Source: Oscillospiraceae bacterium (GTDB lineage Bacteria > Bacillota > Clostridia > Oscillospirales > Oscillospiraceae). From it: a DNA stretch of 64,000 nucleotides. A program made the translations under genes and the position numbers. The stretch spans positions 41,458 through 105,457 of the forward strand of contig JAFQFP010000031.1 of assembly GCA_017398625.1 (NCBI GenBank), given 5' to 3'. This document shows, one piece after another, positions 16,217-24,672 of the stretch; within the stretch, counting starts at the first letter, position 1; each line of letters opens with the position of its first letter. The notes under the pieces were generated by a model that was given only the letters and a program-made list of their open reading frames with translations, was not told the DNA's origin and searched no databases.

Positions 16217-18745
16217 ATGCAACCGAATACCTGTATCGGTCTGCTTGCCCATGTGGACGCGGGTAAGACCACCCTTTCGGAGGCTCTGCTGTACCTTTCC
16301 GGGGCACGGCGCTCTCTGGGCAGAGTGGATCATGGCGATGCCTATCTGGACACCCATTTTCTGGAACGGGAGCGGGGCATCACCATCTTTTCCAAGCAGG
16401 CGCTGTTTTCCACGGAGAACCGCGGTTTCACCCTTGTAGATACCCCCGGTCATGTGGATTTTTCCACAGAAGCGGAGCGCACCATGCCCATTTTGGACTG
16501 CGCGGTACTGGTGATCAGCGGCAGCGACGGTGTGCAGGCCCATACCTTGACCCTGTGGCGGCTGCTGGAGCGCTACCATGTGCCTGTTTTCCTGTTTATC
16601 AACAAGATGGATCTGCCGGACACCAACCGGCAAGCCCTTTTAGAGCAGCTGCAAAGCCGCCTGTCCCCCGGCTGTCTGGACTTCGGCGGCGACAGTGAGG
16701 AATTGAAAGAGGGCTGCGCCCTCACCGACGAAGCGCTGCTGGAGACCTACCTGCAAACCGGCATCGTCACCGATGCCAACATCCGGGAGCTGATCCGTCA
16801 GCGGCGGGTATTCCCCTGCTGCTTCGGCTCGGCACTGAAGCTCAGCGGTGTGGCGGAGCTTTTGCAGACGCTGGATCGGTTTGCCCCGGCGGCAGAACCT
16901 TTGCCGGAATTCGGCGCACGGGTCTATAAGATCTCCCGTGACCCCCAAGGCAACCGTCTGACATGGCTGAAGGTCACCGGCGGCAGCCTGCGGCTGCGTG
17001 CTCCCCTTTCCTACCGGAGCGCCAAGGGCGAAGACATGGAAGAAAAGCTATTGCAGCTTCGGCTGTATTCCGGCGACAAGTTCACCGCCCAAGAGGAGGT
17101 CTTTGCCGGAAGCCTCTGTGCCGTCACCGGACTTACCGCCACCTACGCGGGGCAGGGTCTGGGCATCCAAGCCCAAGCGGCAGCGCCCCTGCTGGAGCCT
17201 GTGATGACCTACCGGGTAGGGCTGCCCACCGGCTGCGATCCGCTGACCGTGCTGCCCAAGCTGCGGTTGCTGGAGGAGGAAGATCCCCAGCTCCACATTT
17301 TCTGGGACAGCCGCCTGCGGCAGATCCACATTCAGATCATGGGCAAGGTGCAGCTTGAGGTGGTGCGCCGGCTGATCTTCGACCGTTTTCGGCTGGAGGT
17401 CACGCTGGAGGACCGCCGGATCTACTACAAGGAGACCATACTGGACACGGTGGAGGGCGTAGGACATTTTGAGCCTCTGCGCCACTATGCCGAGACCCAT
17501 CTTTTGCTGGAGCCGCTGCCCCGGGGCAGCGGTCTGGTGTTCGACACCGTCTGCTCCACCGATGTGCTGGACATCAATTACCAGCGGCTGATCTTGACCC
17601 ATTTGGAGGAAAAGCAGCATCTGGGTGTGCTCACCGGCGCGCCCATCACCGATATGAAGATCACCCTGCTGGTGGGCAAAGCCCATCTAAAGCACACCGA
17701 GGGCGGCGATTTCCGTCAAGCCACCTACCGGGCGGTGCGGCAGGGTCTGATGCAGGCGCAAAGCCGCCTTTTGGAGCCGTGGTACGATTTTGTGCTGTCG
17801 GTGCCCATGGAAGCCATCGGCAGAGCCATCACCGATGTCCGCGCCATGAGCGGCGAGTTTGACACCCCCGAGACTCAAGGGGAAATGTCCGTTCTCAAGG
17901 GCAGCATCCCTGCCTCGGAGCTGCGTGATTACGCCGATGTGGTGGCAGCCTACACCCAAGGCAGAGGCAGCCTGCAAGTCAGTCTGAAGGGTTATGCCCC
18001 CTGCCACGATGAGGAAGCGGTGGTTGCCGCTGCCGGTTATGACCCGGAGGCGGACACGGAAAACACCCCCGATTCCGTATTCTGCGCCCACGGCGCAGGC
18101 TTCAATGTGAAGTGGGATAAGGTCAAGGAGTATATGCATCTGGACAGCGGTCTGCGGGGAGCAGAGCCTTCCCAGCCGGTGGTGCTGACCCGGAATCTTC
18201 ACGCCGAGGACAAGGCGCTGGAAAAGGTTTTACAGCGGGAATTCGGCACACCTGCCACCCAACTCTACCGCCCTGCCGACCGTCCTGCCACGGAGACCGT
18301 CACCATCCGCCCTCCCCGGCAGCAATATATCATCGTAGACGGCTACAACATCATTTTCGCTTGGGAGTCTCTGGCGGAAACGGCGCGGCACGATCTGGAT
18401 GCCGCCCGGCGCAGCCTGTGCGACAGCCTTTCCAGCTATGCCGGCTTCAAAAAGTGCCGCATGGTGCTGGTTTTCGACGGCTACAAGGTCAAGGGCAATC
18501 CCGGCACCAAGACCCAGTTTCACAACCTTCAGGTGGTCTATACCCCGGAGGGGCAGACCGCCGACGGCTATATTGAAGCACTGGCAGAGCAGATCGGCGG
18601 CAACTACGCAGTAAAAGTTGCCACCTCCGATGCGCTGGTGCAGCTTGGCAGCCTGCGTTCCGGCGTGCTGCGGATGTCCGCAAGGGAGCTTTTGGAGGAA
18701 GTAGAGACCGCCAAAGCCGAAATGAAAAAATATTTTCATAAATAA
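16217..18745 (+). CDS. TetM/EF-G-like translational GTPase fused to a YacP/Rae1-type NYN domain
   Basis: An 842-aa fusion. The first ~640 residues follow ribosomal-protection proteins: G1 AHVDAGKTT, G2 RGIT, G3 DTPGH and G4 NKMD are intact, followed by EF-G-like domains II-V. By eye alignment, the domain IV loop that displaces tetracycline in TetM (Pro509-Val510) reads Lys-His here, before a conserved DFR, so drug resistance is doubtful. After a linker, residues ~702-842 form a NYN/PIN-like nuclease domain with IIVDGYNII, VLVFDGYKVKGN, a TADGYIEALA helix and VATSDALV, keeping the acidic residues. Stand-alone YacP (Rae1) of Bacillus is a ribosome-dependent A-site mRNA endonuclease. The fusion suggests GTPase-delivered cleavage at the ribosome; this function is inference. 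ATG at 16217 follows AAAGGGGG; an upstream GTG at 16208 overlaps that site. Confidence 0.9.
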   Translation: MQPNTCIGLLAHVDAGKTTLSEALLYLSGARRSLGRVDHGDAYLDTHFLERERGITIFSKQALFSTENRGFTLVDTPGHVDFSTEAERTMPILDCAVLVISGSDGVQAHTLTLWRLLERYHVPVFLFINKMDLPDTNRQALLEQLQSRLSPGCLDFGGDSEELKEGCALTDEALLETYLQTGIVTDANIRELIRQRRVFPCCFGSALKLSGVAELLQTLDRFAPAAEPLPEFGARVYKISRDPQGNRLTWLKVTGGSLRLRAPLSYRSAKGEDMEEKLLQLRLYSGDKFTAQEEVFAGSLCAVTGLTATYAGQGLGIQAQAAAPLLEPVMTYRVGLPTGCDPLTVLPKLRLLEEEDPQLHIFWDSRLRQIHIQIMGKVQLEVVRRLIFDRFRLEVTLEDRRIYYKETILDTVEGVGHFEPLRHYAETHLLLEPLPRGSGLVFDTVCSTDVLDINYQRLILTHLEEKQHLGVLTGAPITDMKITLLVGKAHLKHTEGGDFRQATYRAVRQGLMQAQSRLLEPWYDFVLSVPMEAIGRAITDVRAMSGEFDTPETQGEMSVLKGSIPASELRDYADVVAAYTQGRGSLQVSLKGYAPCHDEEAVVAAAGYDPEADTENTPDSVFCAHGAGFNVKWDKVKEYMHLDSGLRGAEPSQPVVLTRNLHAEDKALEKVLQREFGTPATQLYRPADRPATETVTIRPPRQQYIIVDGYNIIFAWESLAETARHDLDAARRSLCDSLSSYAGFKKCRMVLVFDGYKVKGNPGTKTQFHNLQVVYTPEGQTADGYIEALAEQIGGNYAVKVATSDALVQLGSLRSGVLRMSARELLEEVETAKAEMKKYFHK

Positions 18746-18753
18746 TTCCACGC

Positions 18754-18787
18754 AAAAAGCCTCCCTTGTGCAAAGGGAGGCTTTTTT
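18754..18787. terminator. Bidirectional terminator between the fusion gene and the ABC permease
   Basis: AAAAAGCCTCCCTT, short loop, AAGGGAGGCTTTTTT; A run on one side and T run on the other serve both convergent genes. Confidence 0.93.
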
Positions 18788-18793
18788 GAGGTA

Positions 18794-19621
18794 TTATGGA
18801 AGATTCAGCTTTTTCTGCATCAGATGGACCGTGAGGAAATACCCGATCACCGCCGATGCCAGCACCAGCACCAGACTCCCGATGCTGCTGATGTACATGC
18901 TTGTGACCATATCGCCACGGAACACTCCCATCATCATCAGGCTGGAGATCACAGAGGTACCTATGCCAAGGATCATGGAATAGATGTAATAAATGGCGAT
19001 GGACATCAGGATCTTGTGCTTCTTCGCCATCACCGCGCCCAAGGTGATGCAGCCCATAATGATCATGGGAGATGCCAAAAAGCCTGCCACGGAGGCGATG
19101 CTGCTGATCACCAGATAGCCTTCACCAAACAGCTCTTTATACAATGCGTAAAGAAAGTCTATATCCCTTTCCCGGAGCATCTCAGTGTTCACAAAGCCCT
19201 GCTGTGCAGTGCCCACCAAAAGGATGCCAAATATGCACAGGCAGAAAACAGCCATGGAGATAACAAACCAGATCAGCATATTCAGCCAGCTGGACAGGAC
19301 GATCTTGTGGGCACTGACCGGCAAGGTAAAGGTCAGATAACCCTCATCGGTAAATTTATTCTTGTAGAACCGGTAGATCAAGAAGAACTCCGTTCCCACC
19401 AGATACACTATCAGTGCCAAAAACGAGAATACCAGCAGCAGGGCAAACACCGGGACCAGCAGCAGGGTCTGGGTCTCGTTGATCACCGCCCGCTCCCCGA
19501 AATAGAGGATCAGCCGCAAAGATACCGTTGCCAGAACGCCCACGCCCAGCGCCGCCAGCGAAAAAATCCCCAGCAGCCGGGAAACACTTTTCCACTCATG
19601 CTTTAATAGCTTGGCAAACAT
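18794..19621 (-). CDS. ABC-2 type transporter permease
   Basis: A 275-aa membrane protein with six or more hydrophobic segments starting MFAKLLKHEWKSVSR, a typical N-terminus for ABC-2 permeases of exporter systems. It overlaps the ATPase gene by 19 bp and is translated after it. It should form the membrane half of a transporter with that ATPase. Substrate is unknown; no lantibiotic or drug-resistance partner genes are adjacent. Confidence 0.88.
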   Translation of the reverse strand: MFAKLLKHEWKSVSRLLGIFSLAALGVGVLATVSLRLILYFGERAVINETQTLLLVPVFALLLVFSFLALIVYLVGTEFFLIYRFYKNKFTDEGYLTFTLPVSAHKIVLSSWLNMLIWFVISMAVFCLCIFGILLVGTAQQGFVNTEMLRERDIDFLYALYKELFGEGYLVISSIASVAGFLASPMIIMGCITLGAVMAKKHKILMSIAIYYIYSMILGIGTSVISSLMMMGVFRGDMVTSMYISSIGSLVLVLASAVIGYFLTVHLMQKKLNLP

Positions 19622-20310
19622 CTGAACACCTCCCGGAACAGCTCATCCAAGGACTTGCCGCTTTCCTCCCGTGCAGCCTCGGCGCTGCCGGAGCGAACCA
19701 CATTTCCTTGGTGCAGAAATACAAATTCGTCCAGTATGGACTCCACATCCGCGATCAGGTGGGTGGAGATCACCACCGTGGCGGCGGGATCATAGTTTGT
19801 GATGATGGTATTGAGAATATAGTCTCTGGCAGCAGGATCTACACCGCCAATGGGCTCATCCAGCAGATACAGCCTTGCCCGGCGGGACATGACCAGCACC
19901 AGCTGCACCTTTTCCCGGTTGCCCTTGGACAATGTTCCAAACCGGCTTTTGGGGTCAAGATGCAGATCTGAGAGCATTCTCTCCGCCCTCTGCCGGTCAA
20001 AATCCTCATAAAAATCTTGAAAATAGTCCAGCTGCTCTTTAATGGTCTGGTTATTGCGCAGATAGGTCCTGTCCGGCAGATAGGACACCAACGCCTTGCT
20101 GTCTGCGCCTACCGGGCAGCCGCAGATAGAGATATCGCCGCTGGTGGGCATCAAAACACCGGCGCACAGCTTCATCAAGGTGGTCTTTCCGCTGCCGTTG
20201 GGACCTAACAGACCGATGATCTTACCTTGGGGCAGGTTCATGTTCAGACCGTTCAGCGCCGTAACAGCCCCGTAGCGCTTCGTCAGTGCCTGTGTGGATA
20301 AAACATACAT
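19603..20310 (-). CDS. ABC transporter ATP-binding protein
   Basis: A 235-aa nucleotide-binding subunit with Walker A GPNGSGKTT (residues 35-43), signature LSKGN in place of LSGGQ, and Walker B LYLLDEP. The LSKG signature and short length resemble the YtrB-type exporters of Firmicutes. These are often preceded by a GntR regulator, but none is present here. It has its own promoter and AAAGGAGG site. Together with the overlapping permease it makes a two-gene ABC exporter of unknown substrate. Confidence 0.93.
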   Translation of the reverse strand: MYVLSTQALTKRYGAVTALNGLNMNLPQGKIIGLLGPNGSGKTTLMKLCAGVLMPTSGDISICGCPVGADSKALVSYLPDRTYLRNNQTIKEQLDYFQDFYEDFDRQRAERMLSDLHLDPKSRFGTLSKGNREKVQLVLVMSRRARLYLLDEPIGGVDPAARDYILNTIITNYDPAATVVISTHLIADVESILDEFVFLHQGNVVRSGSAEAAREESGKSLDELFREVFRCLPSY

Positions 20311-20342
20311 AGGCGAGCCCTCCTTTTTTGGATTCTGCTTCT

Positions 20343-20371
20343 ATCATAAAGCATATCACCCGATTTGTAAA
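20343..20371 (-). promoter_or_regulatory. Promoter of the ABC exporter operon
   Basis: Minus strand TTTACA (20371-20366), 17-bp spacer, TATGAT (20348-20343). Confidence 0.55.
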
Positions 20372-20459
20372 TAAAAAACGGATTTTTAAGCCAAATTTAT
20401 CTTTTCTTTCCGGCATTTCTCGTGTACAATGGTATTATACATACCAAGGAGGATTTGCC

Positions 20460-20918
20460 ATGAGCCAACGATACAAGGAACACGCCGACCCCAAGACAAA
20501 GGAATGGATGGAGCGGGCAGAAAAACGGGATCACCGGATAGAGCACATCTTCCGCCGGGTCTTACATATAGTGGAGATCCTCATCGCCACACTGACCATC
20601 CTTGCGCTGTTGGCAGCACTGGGGGTAGAGGTCTACCGTGCCGTGACCCAGCCCGAATATTTCTCCGATATCAGTTCCTTCCTGCACCATATTCTGACCA
20701 TCGTTGTGGGTCTGGAATTTGTGCGAATGATCATCGACACCACCCCCGCCAACATTTTGGAGGTATTGACCGTTGCCATCACCCGCCATGTGCTGTTGAG
20801 TCAGGATGACCCATGGAGCATCGTGGCATGTGTCGCCTGTATCGCCGGTCTGTTTGCCATCCGCCGTTTCCTGATCCGCCGCAGCGAGCTGAAGGAAGAA
20901 ATGCTGGAGCAGGACTGA
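20460..20918 (+). CDS. PsiE-like small membrane protein
   Basis: A 152-aa protein with a charged N-terminus (MSQRYKEHADPKTKEWMERA) and four predicted hydrophobic segments. Size, topology and the SQDDPWSIVA region recall the phosphate-starvation-inducible E (PsiE) family, whose function is unknown. The frame extends 44 codons upstream, but AAGGAGG lies 7 bases before the ATG at 20460. No pho regulatory site is evident. Family assignment is tentative. Confidence 0.65.
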   Translation: MSQRYKEHADPKTKEWMERAEKRDHRIEHIFRRVLHIVEILIATLTILALLAALGVEVYRAVTQPEYFSDISSFLHHILTIVVGLEFVRMIIDTTPANILEVLTVAITRHVLLSQDDPWSIVACVACIAGLFAIRRFLIRRSELKEEMLEQD

Positions 20919-20931
20919 TCCCTACTATCTC

Positions 20932-20961
20932 AAAAAGAGGACGCCGCAGCGTCCTCTTTTT
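20932..20961. terminator. Bidirectional terminator between the PsiE-like gene and thrB
   Basis: AAAAAGAGGACGC, CGCA loop, GCGTCCTCTTTTT; convergent genes on either side. Confidence 0.92.
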
Positions 20962-20962
20962 A

Positions 20963-21853
20963 TTATTCCTCGCTGATGACTCTTGCGCCTTGGAATTCCA
21001 CATGCAGGGGCAGCATCTGCCAGTTCGCCTCGGTGATGGCATCCAGCTTCTTTGCCAGCTTCTCCTCCAGCCGTTCATCCAGCGTGATGCACAGCAGGGT
21101 GGGGCCCGCACCGCTGAGACAGAACGCCGCTCCGGTGGTCCGGACCAGCGCCTCGATCTTATCGTAGTCCTTAATCAGGCTCTTGCGGTAATTTTGGTGG
21201 AGACGGTCCTGCATGGCGGTGCGCAGCAGCTTTTCGTCACCCAGCTCCAGCGCCTTCAGCACCATAGCGCCGTGGGAAATGTTATAGATGGCATCCGCCC
21301 GGGGCAGCTCCGTAGGCAGCACCGACCGGGCAAGGGTAGTGGGCAGGTCAAAGTCCGGGATCAGCGCCAGAAATTCCCAATCCGGGTGGAGGGGGAAATT
21401 CACCGTCACCGGCAGACCGTTATCCACCATGGATGCGGTTAGACCGCCGTAGAACGCAGGCGCCAGATTGTCTGGGTGACCCTCCATGGCGTTGGTGATA
21501 TTCAAAAGACCTTGGGTGGACAGCTTGTTGCCCCGGAGCACATTGGCACCCATGGCACCCGCCACCAGCAGCGCAGCAGAAGAACCCAAGCCACGGCATA
21601 CCGGGATATGGGCATCGATGTGGATCTTCACCCCCCGTACCTCCTCGTTCAGAGAAGCCAGCACGGCGCAGTAGGCAGTGTATGCCAGATTGTCCGGCCC
21701 GGTAAACGCCTCGTCACAGCCGGTGATCTCCAAGCCGCATTCGGTTTCCTCAAAGGTCACATCGGTATACAGGCTCAGAGCACAGCCGAAGGCATCAAAG
21801 CCGGGGCCTAAGTTGGCGGTGGTGGCAGGCACACGAACGGTAACTCGTTTCAT
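20963..21853 (-). CDS. thrB: Homoserine kinase
   Basis: GHMP-family kinase (296 aa) that phosphorylates L-homoserine with ATP in threonine synthesis. The family ATP loop is PVCRGLGSSAALLVAGAMG (near 88-106), preceded by the N-terminal VPATTANLGPGFDAFG motif, and the C-terminal GAAFCLSGAGPTLL motif is present. It follows threonine synthase by 15 bp on the same strand, so thrC-thrB is an operon. An AAGGAG site precedes ATG. Confidence 0.97.
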   Translation of the reverse strand: MKRVTVRVPATTANLGPGFDAFGCALSLYTDVTFEETECGLEITGCDEAFTGPDNLAYTAYCAVLASLNEEVRGVKIHIDAHIPVCRGLGSSAALLVAGAMGANVLRGNKLSTQGLLNITNAMEGHPDNLAPAFYGGLTASMVDNGLPVTVNFPLHPDWEFLALIPDFDLPTTLARSVLPTELPRADAIYNISHGAMVLKALELGDEKLLRTAMQDRLHQNYRKSLIKDYDKIEALVRTTGAAFCLSGAGPTLLCITLDERLEEKLAKKLDAITEANWQMLPLHVEFQGARVISEE

Positions 21854-21868
21854 AAGCGATCTCCTTAT

Positions 21869-23329
21869 TTATAATGAGAGGACATAGCCCAGCATTTCTT
21901 CCTTGGCGATGACACCGGTGTGGCGCTCCGGCTTGCCCCGCAGATCTGCGAGGTTTTCGGGAATGGGACATCCGGTGACGGTCTGCAGGGTCTGCATCTG
22001 GTCAAATTCGTCGCCGTCCATGCTGCCGCCGATGGCTTCCAGCACCGCTGCCGGGAATTTATAGGGGGAAGCGGTGGACAGCACCACCATGGGACGGCTG
22101 TCCCCGGTCTGGCGGCTGTAGCTTTCCGCCACAGCCCAGCCGGTGGCGGTATGGGGATCGCAGAGGTATCCGTGGTTTTCCCAGACGCGGCAGATGGCAG
22201 AGCGTGCCCCGGCATCGTCGCAGCAATCTGCCCAGAATTCCTGTTCAATGGCAGACTTCAGCGCCTCGGGCACGGTATAGCAGCCCTCGGTGTTCAGACG
22301 CTCCATCAGCGATGCCACCAGCGCCGTGTCCCCACCGCTCATCAGATACAGCAGCCGCTCCAGATTGGAGGACACCAGAATATCCATGGAGGGGGAGATG
22401 GTCTTATGCAGGGGACGCTTACGGTCATACACGCCGGTGCGGATAAAATCGGTAAGGACATTGTTGGCGTTGGAGGCACAGATCAGCCTGCCCACAGGCA
22501 GACCCAGCAGCTTGGCAAGATAGCCTGCCAGAATATCGCCGAAATTGCCGGTGGGAACGGAGAAGTTCACCTCGTCGCCCATGGCGATCTGCTTTCTGTC
22601 CAGCAGATCCCGGTATGCCTTGAAATAATAGGTGACTTGAGGTGCCAGACGGCCGATGTTGATGGAATTGGCGCTGGACAGCCGGAAGGACTTGCCCCGG
22701 AGCAGCTCACCGTCTTGGCAGGCGGCGAAAATGTTCTTTACACCGGTCTGGGCATCGTCGAAATTGCCCCAGACGGCACAAACCGCCACATTATTGCCCT
22801 CTTGGGTCACCATCTGGGCACGCTGCACCTTGCTGACGCCGCCATCGGGATAGAACACGCAGATGCCTACTCCCTTCACATCCCGGAAGCCTGCCAGCGC
22901 AGCCTTGCCGGTGTCGCCGGAGGTGGCGGTGAGGATCAGGATCTTCTCGTCCATGCCCTTTTCCGCCTTGGCGGCGGTGAGCAGCTGGGGCAGCATACAC
23001 AGCGCCACATCCTTAAAGGCAGAGGTAGGGCCGTGGAACAGCTCCAGCACCGTATAGTCTCCCACGGGCACGGTGGGGGTCAGGTCGGGTGCGGCAAATT
23101 TGCCGGTGTATGCACGGCTGACAAGCTGTTCCATATCGGGGATATCCGGCAGCAAAGCGGCAAGGATCTTGGTCGCCATAGAATAGGTGTCGCCCTGCAG
23201 GCATGCCTGCCAATCGAATTCCGGCAGAGCGGTGGGCATATACAGACCGCCGTCGGGGGCAAGACCGTTGAGCACCGCTTGGGCGCTGTCGATACAGTTT
23301 TCGTTGCTTCTGGTAGAGTGATAAAGCAT
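21869..23329 (-). CDS. thrC: Threonine synthase
   Basis: PLP enzyme (486 aa) that turns O-phospho-L-homoserine into L-threonine. It is the long fold-type II form, with N-terminal MLYHSTRSNENCIDSAQAVL, the PLP lysine in HGPTSAFKDVAL (near 105) and the phosphate-binding stretch TATSGDTGKAALAG. The in-frame extension to 23374 is unlikely because AGGAGGAAG is 5-8 bases before the ATG at 23329. It heads the thrC-thrB operon and is divergent from hom-lysC-asd, with 197 bp of shared control region. Confidence 0.97.
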   Translation of the reverse strand: MLYHSTRSNENCIDSAQAVLNGLAPDGGLYMPTALPEFDWQACLQGDTYSMATKILAALLPDIPDMEQLVSRAYTGKFAAPDLTPTVPVGDYTVLELFHGPTSAFKDVALCMLPQLLTAAKAEKGMDEKILILTATSGDTGKAALAGFRDVKGVGICVFYPDGGVSKVQRAQMVTQEGNNVAVCAVWGNFDDAQTGVKNIFAACQDGELLRGKSFRLSSANSINIGRLAPQVTYYFKAYRDLLDRKQIAMGDEVNFSVPTGNFGDILAGYLAKLLGLPVGRLICASNANNVLTDFIRTGVYDRKRPLHKTISPSMDILVSSNLERLLYLMSGGDTALVASLMERLNTEGCYTVPEALKSAIEQEFWADCCDDAGARSAICRVWENHGYLCDPHTATGWAVAESYSRQTGDSRPMVVLSTASPYKFPAAVLEAIGGSMDGDEFDQMQTLQTVTGCPIPENLADLRGKPERHTGVIAKEEMLGYVLSL

Positions 23330-23416
23330 GACTTCCTCCTCCGGGATCTCTCGGTTTCTCCCAAAAATGCACAAATTCGGGGCGAAATCCCAGAAATACT
23401 TGTTTTTTTGGCACTA

Positions 23417-23445
23417 TTGCATTTTGCGCAGGTATATGATATACT
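23417..23445 (+). promoter_or_regulatory. Promoter of the hom-lysC-asd operon
   Basis: TTGCAT (23417-23422), 17-bp spacer, TATACT (23440-23445), 81 bp upstream of hom. No terminator or leader peptide that would indicate attenuation is apparent in the 5' region. Confidence 0.65.
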
Positions 23446-23526
23446 GTTTCTGCTGAAAAAGCAAGTGTTTTTCTGTGATGTACACTTGTTTTCGTTGAAA
23501 GCAATAAAAATTGGAGGATTTTTGCC

Positions 23527-24648
23527 ATGCGGATTGGTTTACTTGGTTTTGGTGTCGTAGGACGGGGGCTCTATGAGCTGACCCAGACCCGCAGCGATAT
23601 GCAGGTGGTAAAGGTGGTCTGTCTGGAGGATGTGACCCTGCCCGACGCACAGGTGACCCGCAATTTTCAGGACATTCTGGAGGATGACTCCATCGACACC
23701 GTGGTGGAAGCCATGGGCGGTCTGCATCCTGCCTACGAATTTGTCCGCGCCGCCATGGAAGCAGGCAAGCACATCGTCACCTCCAACAAGGCGCTGGTGG
23801 CAAGCTTCTATGATGAGCTGATCCCGCTGGCACAGGAAAAGGGGCTCATGTTCCGCTGCACCGCTGCCGTAGGCGGCGGCATCGGCTGGCTCAGCGAGGT
23901 GGAGCGTTCCCGCCGTGCCCAGACCATCACCCGGGTGGGCGGCATTATGAACGGCACCTGCAACTATATCCTCGATTCCATGACCCGTCTGGGTCTTACC
24001 TACGCTGATGCCCTCTCTCAGGCACAGGCCCTGGGCTATGCCGAAGCAAACCCCTCCACCGATGTAGAGGGCATCGACACATGGCATAAGGTGATCCTCT
24101 CCTCCAACATCGCCTTTGGCATTAGCCTGAACACCGACACCGTTCCCGTGGCAGGCATCAGCCGGATCGGGGCGGAGGATGTGGCACGGTTCACCGAAAA
24201 GGGCTATGTGTGCAAGCTGATCTCCACCGGCAAGCGGACAGAGGACGGCTTCAGCGTCTATGTCCAGCCCACGCTGGTAAAGGCGGGCGAGCCGGAATCC
24301 GCCGTTCCCTCCAACTACAATCTGATCACCTTGGTGGGCAACACCTCTGACCGAATGAGCTTCTTCGGACAGGGCGCAGGCCGCTACCCCACCGCCTACA
24401 ATGTGCTGCAGGACTGCATCGACCTGCTTTCCGGCAAGGGCTTCTACAGCCCCTACGGTGAAAAGGTCAGCGCCGTCAACAGCGGTAAGCTGCGCTACTA
24501 TGTCCGTGGCTGCGCCGACGGCTCTCTGGCGGATGTCGCCGCCGAAAGCTGGGAGGGCGCTATCATCACTGCTCCTGTTTCCGTGGAGGCTATGCATCTC
24601 TGGTTGAAAGAGCATCCCGAAGCATTTATCGCCGCCATCGCGGAGTAA
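23527..24648 (+). CDS. hom: Homoserine dehydrogenase (short form without ACT domain)
   Basis: NAD(P)-dependent reduction of aspartate semialdehyde to homoserine. The Rossmann motif is GLLGFGVVGRG (residues 4-14), the substrate region has GGIMNGTCNYILDSM (near 139) and the catalytic part GYAEANPSTDVEG (near 172). At 373 aa it ends where the C-terminal regulatory ACT domain of the longer Firmicute forms would begin, so it is probably not feedback-inhibited through that domain. GGAGG precedes ATG. First gene of hom-lysC-asd. Confidence 0.96.
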   Translation: MRIGLLGFGVVGRGLYELTQTRSDMQVVKVVCLEDVTLPDAQVTRNFQDILEDDSIDTVVEAMGGLHPAYEFVRAAMEAGKHIVTSNKALVASFYDELIPLAQEKGLMFRCTAAVGGGIGWLSEVERSRRAQTITRVGGIMNGTCNYILDSMTRLGLTYADALSQAQALGYAEANPSTDVEGIDTWHKVILSSNIAFGISLNTDTVPVAGISRIGAEDVARFTEKGYVCKLISTGKRTEDGFSVYVQPTLVKAGEPESAVPSNYNLITLVGNTSDRMSFFGQGAGRYPTAYNVLQDCIDLLSGKGFYSPYGEKVSAVNSGKLRYYVRGCADGSLADVAAESWEGAIITAPVSVEAMHLWLKEHPEAFIAAIAE

Positions 24649-24672
24649 TTACATAAAAGGAAGGTACGAATC

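Noticed and set aside
16217-18150. Acquired tetracycline-resistance gene of the tet(M) class
   Set aside because: Base composition matches the neighbours, no mobile element is nearby, the drug-displacing loop residues differ and a NYN domain is fused at the C-terminus.
23330-23526. Threonine or T-box attenuator in the thrC/hom divergent region
   Set aside because: No T-box sequence, leader peptide rich in Thr, or terminator was found in these 197 bp.
21920-23560. 546-aa open frame antisense to thrC running into hom
   Set aside because: It overlaps two conserved genes and the divergent promoter region, with no domain similarity.
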